Positions 16,077 through 26,431 of a stretch of 64,000 nucleotides of DNA are shown here, piece by piece. Below the pieces are notes generated by a model. That model was not told the DNA's origin and did no database searches. It saw only the letters and a list, made by a program, of their open reading frames with translations. The DNA is from Methylobacterium gossipiicola (GTDB lineage: Bacteria > Pseudomonadota > Alphaproteobacteria > Rhizobiales > Beijerinckiaceae). The number at the start of each line of letters is the position of its first letter. The stretch's first letter is position 1. The DNA lies in NCBI RefSeq assembly GCF_900113485.1, contig NZ_FOPM01000020.1:1-64000 (forward strand). The letters are read 5' to 3'. The translations under genes were made by a program, and so were the position numbers.

Positions 16077-16376
16077 ATGATCCTCGAAATCGCCCAGATC
16101 GACCTCAAGCCCGGCACCGAACCCGACTTCGAGGCGAACATCGCCAAGGCGGCCGAAATCTTCCGCGCCGCCAAGGGCTGCCGCAGCTTCGCCGTGCGCC
16201 GCTCCGTCGAGAAGCCGCAGCGATACCGCCTGCTCATCGAGTGGGAGACGCTGGAGAACCACACTCAAGAGTTCACCGGCTCGCAGGCGTGGCAGGATTA
16301 CAGGGCCATGGTGTCGCCGTTCTTCGAAGCGCCGCCCAGCGTCGAGCACACGGAGTTGACGCTTCAGGCGTTCTGA
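16077..16376 (+). CDS. ABM-domain (antibiotic biosynthesis monooxygenase-like) protein
   Basis: The 99-residue protein is a single ferredoxin-like ABM domain. It starts MILEIAQIDLKPGTEPDFE and continues with FRAAKGCRSFAVRRSVE and YRLLIEWETLENHTQEFTGS, the typical strand-helix layout. Such proteins act as dimers and include quinol monooxygenases and haem-degrading enzymes, but many have no known substrate. It follows kdoO closely and is likely co-transcribed with it; a link to LPS modification is only suggested by position. Confidence 0.85.
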   Translation: MILEIAQIDLKPGTEPDFEANIAKAAEIFRAAKGCRSFAVRRSVEKPQRYRLLIEWETLENHTQEFTGSQAWQDYRAMVSPFFEAPPSVEHTELTLQAF

Positions 16377-16383
16377 CCGCGCA

Positions 16384-16761
16384 TCATTGACCCGATCCAC
16401 GCACGATCATCTTGATGCGTGCATCGAGATGCGTCCAGCGCGCGTCGATCCGCCGCTGGATGCAGGCTTCAAAGGAATCGCCCGCGAAGAACCCGATCGC
16501 CTGCGCCACGTTCCGGCATTCGAGAACGGGCGGCAGCATGATGACGATCGGGACCGGCAGGCTGAGCAGCACGAAATCCAGGGCAAGGCCGAGTTTCCGG
16601 CCGATCCAAGCCGCGCGGGATGTCCGCTGGCGCGACGCCTGCCTGAACGCGCCGCCGAGGCGCTCATGTTCCTCGGGTACCCCTGCCGCCGGATCGTCAT
16701 CGGCGGCGTGTTCCACGGCCGGCTCATCACCCGCCAAGATCGCCCCATCGGTCGTTGTCAT
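16384..16761 (-). CDS. Small single-span membrane protein, unknown function
   Basis: The 125-residue product has an acidic N-terminus, a basic stretch (RQASRQRTSRAAWIGRK) and one strong hydrophobic segment (LDFVLLSLPVPIVIMLPPV) near residues 62-80. A short hydrophilic tail with two Cys follows. I recognise no family. The ATG at 16761 was chosen because the upstream extension of the frame is Arg/Cys-rich and unlikely to be translated. It lies 10 bases after the gene at 16772 and probably shares its transcript. Confidence 0.55.
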   Translation of the reverse strand: MTTTDGAILAGDEPAVEHAADDDPAAGVPEEHERLGGAFRQASRQRTSRAAWIGRKLGLALDFVLLSLPVPIVIMLPPVLECRNVAQAIGFFAGDSFEACIQRRIDARWTHLDARIKMIVRGSGQ

Positions 16762-16771
16762 CGAACGGGTC

Positions 16772-17092
16772 TCATCGCAACGCCATCGCGATGGCGCGCA
16801 GCCGCGACGGCAGGGTGAGGATCTGCTCCAACACATCCCGGCGGGCGCAGGCGGCGTCCATGAGCGCCCGCGGCAGGAAGCCCGGAAGCCCGCCGCCGCC
16901 GCAGGGCATCATGGCCGACAGGGCGAAGACGCAGAAGGATGTGACGGAGCCCACTAGGAACAGGCGCGTCAACAGGCCCGGTCCGCGACGGCGGGGAGCG
17001 GAGCGCGCCGCGCGGCCGGGGTGCCCCGAGGGTGTCGCCCCGGCCGCGTGGACCGGATCGAGCACGGCCTGCCCTCCCTTGCCCAATGCCAT
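16772..17092 (-). CDS. Small hypothetical membrane protein
   Basis: The 106-residue product has a basic Pro/Gly/Arg-rich N-terminal half and one hydrophobic helix (LFLVGSVTSFCVFALSAMM) near residues 44-62. It has no recognisable domain. The ATG at 17092 has a purine-rich GAGGGGGAAAGG stretch upstream; a longer frame to 17167 is possible. With the gene at 16384 it forms a two-gene unit of unknown function between the ABM gene and hemC. Confidence 0.45.
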   Translation of the reverse strand: MALGKGGQAVLDPVHAAGATPSGHPGRAARSAPRRRGPGLLTRLFLVGSVTSFCVFALSAMMPCGGGGLPGFLPRALMDAACARRDVLEQILTLPSRLRAIAMALR

Positions 17093-17269
17093 CCCCCGCC
17101 TTTCCCCCTCAACGCAGGCGCACAGAACACGCCGACCCGATAAGTTCGCCATAAGGCGATCGCTCAAATCCGCCGGATCGAATTCGGCTTCCGACCGCCC
17201 GGCCCGGTGACAGGGCCGCGCGGACTGCGTACCACGGCGTCAGGCCCCTCTCCGGAGCGATCCCCGCCC

Positions 17270-18193
17270 ATGATCCAGCGCCCCCTCCGCATCGGTACAC
17301 GCGGCAGCCCCATGGCGCTGGCCCAGACCGGACTGGTGCGGGACCGGATCGTCGCGGCCAATCCCGGGCTCGAGACCGAGATCGTGGTGGTCAACACCGT
17401 CGCGGACCGTATCCTCGACCGCCCCCTCTCGGAGATCGGCGGCAAGGGCCTGTTTACCAAAGAGCTCGAACAGGCGCTCTTCGCCGACGTGGTCGATGTC
17501 GCCGTGCATTCCATGAAGGACGTCGAGACCTGGCTGCCCGAGGGCCTCGTCATCGCCTGTATCCTCGAACGCGACGATCCCCGCGACGCGTTCCTGTCGC
17601 CCCGGGCCACGGGGTTTTCGGACTTGGAGGCGGGCGCCCGCGTCGGCACCTCGTCCCTGCGGCGGGCGGCGCAGGTGCTCATGCGCCGCCCGGACCTGCG
17701 CATCGTGCCCCTGCGGGGTAATGCCAACACCCGGATGCGCAAGCTGGAGGAGGGGACCTGCGACGCGACCCTCCTGGCCCTGTGCGGCCTGGAACGCCTC
17801 GGCATGACCGAGATGGCCCGCAGCGTGCTCGCCGTCGACGAGATGCTGCCGGCCGTTGCGCAGGGGGCGCTCGGCATCGAGTGCCGAGAGGCCGATGCCG
17901 AAGTGCGGACACTCCTCGCTCCCCTCGCCTGTCCGCGCGCCACCGCCGAACTCGACGCCGAGCGCGGTCTGCTCGCCGAACTCGACGGTTCGTGCCGCAC
18001 GCCCATCGCGGCCCTGGCCCGGATCACGGGCGATACCCTGTCCCTCGACGGCCTCCTGTTCCTCCCCGATGGCAGCGCCCACTGGGCGGTCCAGCGCTCA
18101 GGGAGCGTCGCCGATGCCGCGCGGATCGGCGCGGAGGCCGGGGCCGAGCTGAAACGCGCGGCCGGCGACACCTATTTCAAGCGCCTGCAGTAA
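17270..18193 (+). CDS. hemC: Porphobilinogen deaminase (hydroxymethylbilane synthase)
   Basis: HemC joins four porphobilinogens into hydroxymethylbilane for haem, sirohaem and cobalamin synthesis. The 307-residue protein starts MIQRPLRIGTRGSPMALAQ, the family N-terminus. It contains VHSMKDVETWLP and the dipyrromethane-cofactor Cys in LDGSCRTPIA near the C-terminus. The ATG at 17270 is preferred over an upstream start at 17207 because the family begins here. The gene converges with the GSCFA gene; only three bases separate the stop codons, so no terminator fits between them. Confidence 0.96.
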   Translation: MIQRPLRIGTRGSPMALAQTGLVRDRIVAANPGLETEIVVVNTVADRILDRPLSEIGGKGLFTKELEQALFADVVDVAVHSMKDVETWLPEGLVIACILERDDPRDAFLSPRATGFSDLEAGARVGTSSLRRAAQVLMRRPDLRIVPLRGNANTRMRKLEEGTCDATLLALCGLERLGMTEMARSVLAVDEMLPAVAQGALGIECREADAEVRTLLAPLACPRATAELDAERGLLAELDGSCRTPIAALARITGDTLSLDGLLFLPDGSAHWAVQRSGSVADAARIGAEAGAELKRAAGDTYFKRLQ

Positions 18194-18196
18194 CGC

Positions 18197-19246
18197 TCAG
18201 ACCAGACTCCGCTCGATGGCTTCCTCGTCGCACACCACCGTGGCGGCCCGGGCGTATTCCAGGCCGAGGGGGTGCGGCACCCGCGTCAGGGGCGGCGCAT
18301 CGGTGAAGGCGGCGAGGAACACCCGCATGACGTGGGCGACGCCCTCCGGCGTCACCGATCTCAGGTCGTCGGCATAGTAGCGGCCGGCATTCGCCGTGCT
18401 CGTCACGATCTCGTAGGCGGGAAAATAGACCGCTCGCGGCTCGGCCTCCACGATCTCCTCCGCCGCCACCCGCAGGGCCGCCTTGCTGTAAGCGTTCGAC
18501 ACGAGGACGTGCCGGTCGGCATAGGAGGCAATGAGCGGCACCGGCGACACCGTGAGGATCACCCGGGCGCGGGCATTCACGGCGAACAACCGGGCGAGGA
18601 ACGCCAGCATGTCGTCCCGCACCGCCCCGGCGCGGGCATTGACGAAGGCGTAGCGGGCCGGGTCGAACCCATCGGCGATCACCCCCGGCGCAACCGGGAG
18701 GACGGCACCATCGGCCCGGTGTTCCCAGCCCTCCGTGAGCCCGAGGGTGAACACGAAGACGTCGAGCTCCTCGAACATCCGCCGCACGGCCGCGAGGTGT
18801 TCCGCGCGGGCGGCGAGCAGCGTGGCATCGTCCGCGTAGCCGGCTGGCTCGACGGCAGGGCGGAACGGATCGACGCGGCGTCCGTCGGGCCGGGTCCAGG
18901 CGACGAGCTCGGGTTGGTAGGTGCCGTAGGCCCGGTCGAACAGCTGCAGGAGTTGGCGCGCCGTGTAGACGTTGCCGTAGCGGGCGGAATAGACGCCGTA
19001 CTGGCGCGCCTCCGCGTCTTCGGCCGACAATCCCTCCGGGGCCGCCTCCGCGAGATAGCGGCCGAACCCGGCCTCCGTCAGGGCGCGGGAGACGTGCTGG
19101 GCGAAGCAGGAACCGGCGGTCGCCACCCGCGCGCCGGGGGCGATGGAGAACGCGCCGCTCGGCCCCGGCGCCAGGGCGAAGGGCGGCACCCCGGCCACGA
19201 CCTTGCGCCAGAATCGCTCGGCCGGTAGATCGGCGTAAGGGTTCAT
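18197..19246 (-). CDS. GSCFA-domain protein
   Basis: The 349-residue protein begins MNPYADLPAERFWRKV and carries the name-giving motif ATAGSCFAQHV near residue 43. GSCFA proteins are SGNH-hydrolase-like and often lie in surface polysaccharide loci, where they may edit acyl groups; no activity has been assigned here. Other recognisable parts are FTLGLTEGWEH and the late SNAYSKAALR and YFPAYEI segments. An ATG at 19267 is an alternative start. It is divergent from a WcbI-like gene, which supports a shared polysaccharide role. Confidence 0.82.
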   Translation of the reverse strand: MNPYADLPAERFWRKVVAGVPPFALAPGPSGAFSIAPGARVATAGSCFAQHVSRALTEAGFGRYLAEAAPEGLSAEDAEARQYGVYSARYGNVYTARQLLQLFDRAYGTYQPELVAWTRPDGRRVDPFRPAVEPAGYADDATLLAARAEHLAAVRRMFEELDVFVFTLGLTEGWEHRADGAVLPVAPGVIADGFDPARYAFVNARAGAVRDDMLAFLARLFAVNARARVILTVSPVPLIASYADRHVLVSNAYSKAALRVAAEEIVEAEPRAVYFPAYEIVTSTANAGRYYADDLRSVTPEGVAHVMRVFLAAFTDAPPLTRVPHPLGLEYARAATVVCDEEAIERSLV

Positions 19247-19424
19247 CACCACGGCGGCACCTCTCATCCGATCGCTCACAGGCTGGCCGTACCGGGCCTT
19301 CGGACGGATCGAAACCCTCGGGCGATCCCTCCGCTCCGCAACCTCTTGGTCACCATCCTGGGCGGGACCGTGGCGTCGCCCCGACCTCGACGCGGGGCCG
19401 GAGCGCCGGGGGCCGCGCATCGCC

Positions 19425-20315
19425 GTGCTGGGCAATTGTCAGGCCGAGGGAGTCGGCCGTGCCCTGCGCCTGATTCTTCCCGATGCGCGGGTGACCGTCC
19501 TGTCCCTCGCGGCCCTGCGCCGCCAGCAGGGTAGTCTGGCGACCTTGAGGCGCAGCCTCGCCCCGTTCGACCACGTCTTCTCGCAGTTCTTTCCGGAAGG
19601 GCTCCTCAAGGGCGGCAACGTCCACGCCCTTGCGGAGGGCGACGCGCGCCTGCGCCTCTTCCCCACGATCCTGTTTCCGGCCTTCCACCCGGACATGGTC
19701 CATGTCGGCGATATCGGTGCCCTCTCGGCCGCCCGCCTCGTGCCTTCGCCCGTCGGGCCGTACCACTCGGCCATCGTCCTGTGCGCCTACCGCGAAGGCC
19801 GGACGGTGGCGCAAACCCTGGGGCTGTTTCGCGACGACGTGTTCGGGCGTCTCGGCTATTACGACGCCTGGAACGATGCGAGCGCGTATCTCCTCGGCAG
19901 CGCCCGCGACATCGGCTTTCCCCTGGACGCCGAACTGGCGCGCTGGTCGCGGCGCGGCTGTTTCATGCACGTTCTCAATCACCCGAAGCTGTTCGTGCTC
20001 GGCGACCTCGCGCATCGTCTCGCCCGGGAAGCCGGCTTGTCCCCGGTCGACGTCGCCGTGGAGGATTACCTCGTCGATGCCCTCGCGGCGGACGCGGTAT
20101 GGCCGCTCTACCCGGAAATCGCTCGCCGATACGGCCTCGTCGGCGGCACGCGGTTCAAACCGAAGGAGCGGGACGGCGTGGCGACGCTCCTCGATCTCCC
20201 GGCCTTCGTCACCGGCAGTTTCGAGATCTATGCCCGGCTTCCCGTCGAGGGGCTCGTCTGCTCGCGCGTCTCCGCTTGGCGCGACGATCCGGCGGTGCGG
20301 GCGCTATTCCGATAG
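19425..20315 (+). CDS. WcbI-like polysaccharide biosynthesis putative acetyltransferase
   Basis: The protein of at least 296 residues carries the LGNCQAEGVGRAL motif at its very N-terminus and YHSAIVLCAYREG further in. It also has HVLNHPKLFVLGDLA. These match the WcbI-type proteins of capsule loci, which have an SGNH-like fold. The first canonical start is GTG 19425, but the frame is open back to 19239 and reads PRIAVLGNCQ just before it. The family normally has such a beta strand there, so the real start may lie upstream at a rare codon. Divergent from the GSCFA gene. Confidence 0.75.
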   Translation: MLGNCQAEGVGRALRLILPDARVTVLSLAALRRQQGSLATLRRSLAPFDHVFSQFFPEGLLKGGNVHALAEGDARLRLFPTILFPAFHPDMVHVGDIGALSAARLVPSPVGPYHSAIVLCAYREGRTVAQTLGLFRDDVFGRLGYYDAWNDASAYLLGSARDIGFPLDAELARWSRRGCFMHVLNHPKLFVLGDLAHRLAREAGLSPVDVAVEDYLVDALAADAVWPLYPEIARRYGLVGGTRFKPKERDGVATLLDLPAFVTGSFEIYARLPVEGLVCSRVSAWRDDPAVRALFR

Positions 20316-20347
20316 GGTGGCCCGCGTTTCGGGCTGAGCGGTGATGC

Positions 20348-20764
20348 TCAACCCGCGGCGCGCAGGTCGGCGGCGGCGCGCGGGTACGCTCCGGCGGCGA
20401 GGCTGGACGCGAGGTCCGCGAAAGGTCGAAGCTGAAACGGCTTGGAGACGAACAGACTGGTGCTGACGGCCCGCTGCCGCGAATGCACCGCGCCCGAAAT
20501 GTAGACCACGGGACGGTCGGGATGCAGGGCACGGAATGTGTCGGCCACGCTCCAGCCATCGACGAGGCCCGGCAGGTCGATATCGGTGCACAGCCAGGCG
20601 ATCGTCGCGCCCAGCTCGCGAATCACCATCAGGGCCGCTTCGCCGCTCGAAGCGGCGGCGACGGTGCAACCGCTCCGCTCGCAGGCCCGGGTGAGCAGGT
20701 CGAGCAAGAGGTAGTTATCCTCAACAATTAAAACTCGATCGGAGGAGTCCATCGCATTTTCCAA
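20348..20764 (-). CDS. Single-domain response regulator (receiver)
   Basis: The 138-residue protein is one CheY-like receiver. It has the acidic pocket VEDN at residues 15-18, the phosphoacceptor Asp in CTDIDLPG (about residue 61) and the conserved Lys in VSKPF (about residue 108). It has no output domain, so it probably acts by protein contact or as a relay. Met 5 (20752) is another possible start. Its 5' end is only 28 bases from the divergent Hpt gene, so the two share a regulatory region and likely a phosphorelay. Confidence 0.85.
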   Translation of the reverse strand: MENAMDSSDRVLIVEDNYLLLDLLTRACERSGCTVAAASSGEAALMVIRELGATIAWLCTDIDLPGLVDGWSVADTFRALHPDRPVVYISGAVHSRQRAVSTSLFVSKPFQLRPFADLASSLAAGAYPRAAADLRAAG

Positions 20765-20792
20765 CTCTTTCCACTCGGGAAGCTATGCTGTA

Positions 20793-21269
20793 TTGGTTAA
20801 TCCTCCCTGCTCAGACCCGCGACCCGCCGTGCCGAGACTGTCAGCACCCACCGATTCGGCCACCGCTCATGACGAGACGACGAGCCTGCATGCGCAGGCT
20901 GATTCCTCCGGCGCGCTCCCGGTCTACGATCCCTCGACGCTCATGGAACTCGAAGGCGTGTTCGGGCATGTTCGCCTGATGGAACTCCTCGGGCACCTGA
21001 AGGACGAGATCGGTCAGCGGTTCCTCGCGCCGGTCATCAATCGCACCGCCCTGCGGAACGACGCCCACGCCCTCCTGTCGGTGAGCGGCTCCCTCGGATT
21101 CTTCGAATTGTCCCGTCGCTGCATCGAGATGGAACAGGCTTGCCGGCTCGGTTCCGACTTGGCCGATCCCCTGGATGCCGCCCACGCGGCGGCCAAAGGC
21201 GCCATCGCGGCGATCGAAGACCTCGTCGGCCGCGTGGTCGAGCCCCCGCCGGCCATCTGTGTCGCCTGA
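20793..21269 (+). CDS. Histidine phosphotransfer (Hpt) protein
   Basis: The C-terminal ~100 residues form a four-helix Hpt domain. The phosphorylatable His lies in RNDAHALLSVSGSLGF (about residue 92 from the first possible start), followed by the Gly-containing turn of the family. The N-terminal ~45 residues are low-complexity. The start is uncertain: TTG 20793 with a distant GGGA, or GTG 20829. It is divergent from the single-domain receiver, so the pair looks like a phosphorelay module. No histidine kinase is adjacent. It occupies the place upstream of pal where tolB is common in related genomes. Confidence 0.75.
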   Translation: MVNPPCSDPRPAVPRLSAPTDSATAHDETTSLHAQADSSGALPVYDPSTLMELEGVFGHVRLMELLGHLKDEIGQRFLAPVINRTALRNDAHALLSVSGSLGFFELSRRCIEMEQACRLGSDLADPLDAAHAAAKGAIAAIEDLVGRVVEPPPAICVA

Positions 21270-21544
21270 AAGCAGCGCGGTTCCGGATCGACCCGCGCGG
21301 TAAGCTCCCATCCGTCGGGACGCGGCCTCGAACGCGTCAGCTCCCTGCCCGTTCTTTGGCCGTTCTCGAACGGCGTGCGGTCGCGCACGGCACAAGCCGT
21401 CATTCGATGGCCAAGACGTTTCGTCAAGGTTGACGGAACCTTCGCTTAACCTGACCGGATTAGACCCACGAGCCTTAAGGCGCTGCCGTGCGGGCCACCA
21501 CCGGGCACGGGCCGGGCGCAGGTGCCGTCCGAGGAGAACAGACC
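21270..21544. other. 275-bp leader region of pal
   Basis: No gene is supported here. A TTGACG hexamer at 21430-21435 could be a -35 box for pal, but no convincing -10 is found at standard spacing. A CTTAACC half-site lies at 21445-21451. The end of the region carries the good ribosome site GAGGAG before ATG 21545. Confidence 0.35.
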
Positions 21545-22081
21545 ATGGTCACGATTGCGCGCTCCCGCGTGATGAGCCTCGCGGCGGCCCTCTGCGCCGC
21601 CCTCAGCGTCGCAGCCTGCAGCAACGACAAGGATCTCGCCGACGCCTCCGGCTTCGGAGCCAGTGGCGCGGGCGGTGCCGGCGGTGCTTACGGCGCCGGG
21701 GCCGGTACCCCCGGCAGTGCCCAGGATTTCGTGGTGAACATCGGCGACCGCGTGTTCTTCGAATCCGATTCCACGGACCTGACCCCAACCGCCACCGCCA
21801 CCCTCGACAAGCAGGCGGCCTGGCTTCAGCGTTACCCGCGCTACACCTTCCTCATCGAGGGCCACGCCGACGAGCGCGGCACCCGGGAATACAATTTCTC
21901 CCTCGGCGCCCGCCGTGCCCAGGCCGTGAACGATTACCTCGCCGCGCGTGGGATCGCCTCGAGCCGCATTCGCACCGTCTCGTACGGCAAGGAGCGTCCC
22001 GTGGCCGTCTGCAACGACATCTCGTGCTGGTCGCAGAACCGCCGTGCCGTCACCGTGCTGGATCGCGGCGCAGGGTCCTGA
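21545..22081 (+). CDS. pal: Peptidoglycan-associated outer-membrane lipoprotein Pal
   Basis: Pal anchors the outer membrane to peptidoglycan and works with TolB in envelope constriction. The 178-residue precursor has a lipoprotein signal with the lipobox VAAC near residue 20, then a Gly/Ala-rich linker. An OmpA-like domain follows from about residue 60, with FFESDSTDLTPTA and the peptidoglycan-binding motif IEGHADERGTREYN. GAGGAG lies seven bases before ATG 21545. It leads the pal-cpoB-tilS-ftsH-glmM run, but tolQRAB is not next to it in this window. Confidence 0.95.
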   Translation: MVTIARSRVMSLAAALCAALSVAACSNDKDLADASGFGASGAGGAGGAYGAGAGTPGSAQDFVVNIGDRVFFESDSTDLTPTATATLDKQAAWLQRYPRYTFLIEGHADERGTREYNFSLGARRAQAVNDYLAARGIASSRIRTVSYGKERPVAVCNDISCWSQNRRAVTVLDRGAGS

Positions 22082-22216
22082 GCGCCACTGCCGCGCCTCG
22101 CCCGGCCTGGCTGCGACGGGCGCGTCGAATTTTTGCCGCGATGCGGCACACCTGTTATGGGGCGCAAGGGCCGCGTTGCCGGCCTTTACGGGACACGTTC
22201 ACCGGTGCCGATCGCC

Positions 22217-23167
22217 ATGCTCCGTCGCCTCCTCCTCGCCACCTGTTTCAGCGTCGCGGCCTTGCTGCCCGCCGCGGCTCAGGACGGCTCCGATTTCGTC
22301 GTGCGGCTGAACCGCTTGGAGAACCAGTCGCGCCAGCAGGCGGGACAGATCGAGACGCTTCAGCACGAGAACCGCCAGTTGAAGGAGCAGCTGCGCAAGT
22401 TCCAGGAAGATGTCGAGTTCCGGCTGCAGGAAGCCAAGGGGGGTGACAAGGGTGGGCGGCCCGCTCCGGTGCCCGGAGGCAATCCGGCGGCGCAGAAGCC
22501 GGCCAAGCGCAGCGACGCCTTCGACCCCGAGCAGAATCCGGGACGCCCGGGCGCACCGATGCCCCTCGGCACGACCCCACCGAGCTCTCCCGTTGCCGAG
22601 GCGCCGCGCCCGCGCGCAGTGCCGCCCGCCGTGGCGGACATCGAAGACGACGAGGCCGGGCCCGCTCCCTCCGGTTACGGCGAGCCCGTCGACCTGACGC
22701 CACCGCCGCGCGTGCCGACGACGGGCGCCATCGCCCCGCCGGCCCGTCAAGGCAGCAGCGTGGCCGCCACGGGCACGGGTGACGCCCGGGCCGATTACGA
22801 GGCGGCGTACAGCTACATCCTGCAGCGGCAATACGAGCAGGCCGAAATGGGCCTGCGCCAATTCATTCAGTCCCACCCCCGCGACGGGCTCGTGCCGGCC
22901 GCGACCTACTGGCTGGGTGAAAGCTACTTGCAGCGCAACCGCAACCGCGAGGCGGCCGAGCAGTTCCTGAAGGTCTCGACGGACTATGCTCGCTCGGCCC
23001 AGGCGCCCGAGGCCATGCTGAAGCTCGGGACCTCCCTCCACGCCCTCGGGGCGAAGGAGCAGGCATGCGCGACGCTGGCCGAACTCGAGCGCAAGTTCCC
23101 GAGTGCCTCCCCCGCCGTGCGCCAGGGCGTGACCCGCGAGCAGAAGCGCGCCCGCTGCGCGGCGTGA
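22217..23167 (+). CDS. cpoB: Cell division coordinator CpoB (YbgF)
   Basis: The 316-residue precursor starts MLRRLLLATCFSVAALLPAAAQ, a signal peptide. A coiled coil follows (about residues 25-70, LENQSRQQAGQIETL), then a long Pro-rich linker. The C-terminal TPR domain covers about residues 190-310, with YEAAYSYILQRQYEQAE. CpoB coordinates peptidoglycan synthesis with Tol-Pal during division. An alternative GTG start at 22205 adds four residues. Its TGA overlaps the GTG start of tilS, so the two are translationally coupled. Confidence 0.92.
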   Translation: MLRRLLLATCFSVAALLPAAAQDGSDFVVRLNRLENQSRQQAGQIETLQHENRQLKEQLRKFQEDVEFRLQEAKGGDKGGRPAPVPGGNPAAQKPAKRSDAFDPEQNPGRPGAPMPLGTTPPSSPVAEAPRPRAVPPAVADIEDDEAGPAPSGYGEPVDLTPPPRVPTTGAIAPPARQGSSVAATGTGDARADYEAAYSYILQRQYEQAEMGLRQFIQSHPRDGLVPAATYWLGESYLQRNRNREAAEQFLKVSTDYARSAQAPEAMLKLGTSLHALGAKEQACATLAELERKFPSASPAVRQGVTREQKRARCAA

Positions 23168-24255
23168 CCGCGCCCGAGCCCGACTCCATCGCCGCCGAGG
23201 CGGCGCTCATGCCTTATGTCGCCCCGGCGGCCCCGCATGGGGGCGTGGTTCTGGCGGTTTCGGGCGGTCCCGATTCCATGGCGCTCCTGCATGCCGCTTG
23301 CCGGGCCGGCGCGACGGTGCCGCTCCACGTCGCCACCGTCGATCACGGCCTGCGAACCGCCTCCGCCGCCGAGGCTTCCGGCGTCGCGGATACCGCCCTA
23401 CGACTCGGACTCCCGCATCGAACCCTGACCTGGACCGGATCGAAGCCGGCCACGGGGCTGCAGGCGGCCGCCCGCTCGGCCCGCTACGACCTTCTGGCCC
23501 GATATGCGGAGAGCGTCGGTGCCACCTGGGTGCTCACCGGACACACGCGGGACGATCAGGCCGAAACCGTCCTCATGCGGCTCCTCGCCGGCAGCGGTCC
23601 GGCCGGCCTCGCCGGTATGCGCCCCGAGCGCGCCCTGACCGGAACCGTGCGCCTCGGACGCCCGCTCCTCGGTCTTTCGAAAGCCAGTCTCGTCGCGTAT
23701 TGCGCCGGCTTGAGACTTATCCCCATCCAAGATCCGTCGAACGCCGACCCGCGTTTCGCCCGCGCCCGCCTTCGCGGCCTCCTGCCCGATCTGGCTCGGG
23801 AGGGCCTGAGCGACGCCCGCCTGTGCCGCCTCGCCGCGCGCTGCGCCCGCGACGACGACGCCCTCGCGCGGGCCGCCCGCGACGCCTACGCGGCAGCGCG
23901 CCGCCCGGCCGAAGCCCCCGCCCTGGTGCGCCTCGACGCCCCCACGCTGGAGGCCCTGCCGGACGCGATCCTGATCCGCGTCATCGCGCAGGCTCTCGAC
24001 GGGGCCGGTGGTCGGGCGCGCCTGGAGCGTCTGGAAGGATTGGTACTCGAGGCCCTTCGCCCGGCCCTCGCAACCGGCACGCCCCTGCGCCGGACGCTGG
24101 GCGGATGCCTCCTCGCCCTGTCGCGGGGGAGGGGGCTTACCCTGGCGCCGGCTCCCGCCCGCAAGAGCGGCGCGGACGGCCTTGCCGCAGGCGCGCGCGA
24201 TTTACTTGGCAAGGGGAGCGGGGGTGCCTACATTGGCCCGGAGTGCCCGGACTGA
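23164..24255 (+). CDS. tilS: tRNA(Ile)-lysidine synthase
   Basis: TilS attaches lysine to C34 of the CAU-anticodon isoleucine tRNA so that it reads AUA codons; it is essential in most bacteria. The 363-residue protein has the PP-loop SGGPDS near residue 39 and the family motifs VDHGLR and GHTRDDQAETVLMR. GTG 23164 overlaps the cpoB stop (GTGA). The frame is open further upstream, but only as a shadow of cpoB. An RpoH-like promoter for ftsH lies inside its 3' end. Confidence 0.95.
   Translation: MTAPEPDSIAAEAALMPYVAPAAPHGGVVLAVSGGPDSMALLHAACRAGATVPLHVATVDHGLRTASAAEASGVADTALRLGLPHRTLTWTGSKPATGLQAAARSARYDLLARYAESVGATWVLTGHTRDDQAETVLMRLLAGSGPAGLAGMRPERALTGTVRLGRPLLGLSKASLVAYCAGLRLIPIQDPSNADPRFARARLRGLLPDLAREGLSDARLCRLAARCARDDDALARAARDAYAAARRPAEAPALVRLDAPTLEALPDAILIRVIAQALDGAGGRARLERLEGLVLEALRPALATGTPLRRTLGGCLLALSRGRGLTLAPAPARKSGADGLAAGARDLLGKGSGGAYIGPECPD
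24203..24231 (+). promoter_or_regulatory. Probable RpoH (heat-shock sigma) promoter of ftsH
   Basis: CTTGGC (24203-24208) and CTACAT (24226-24231) are 17 bases apart. This matches the CTTG-N17-CCANAT pattern of alphaproteobacterial RpoH with one clear deviation in the -10 box. It lies within the last codons of tilS and about 75 bases before the ftsH start. FtsH is a classical heat-shock gene. Confidence 0.6.
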
Positions 24256-24304
24256 TATCCGCTGCTTCGCAGAGCGGACCCGGACACCCCCCAGGGATTG
24301 ATCG

Positions 24305-26227
<1,923 letters not shown>

Positions 26228-26251
26228 TCGCCGGCGTTCATCGAACGACAA

Positions 26252-26278
26252 GAGAGCCCGCCCGCAAGGCGGGCTCTC
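26252..26278 (+). terminator. Hairpin terminator after ftsH
   Basis: A perfect 11-bp stem (26252-26262 with 26268-26278) with a 5-base loop lies 24 bases after the ftsH stop. There is no T-run, so read-through to glmM is possible. Confidence 0.65.
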
Positions 26279-26431
26279 GCATATCCGAGGATGGTCGCAG
26301 CCCGAAACCACCGGTTCAGGGTTGCGCGCCTATCCTCCCGACCGACCGTGGCGTGGAACGCCGCGAGGGGCCGCCTCGGGTCCATCGCGCGCTGGGAGCC
26401 CGCCGCCTCTGAAACAGACGGATCGTCAGCC

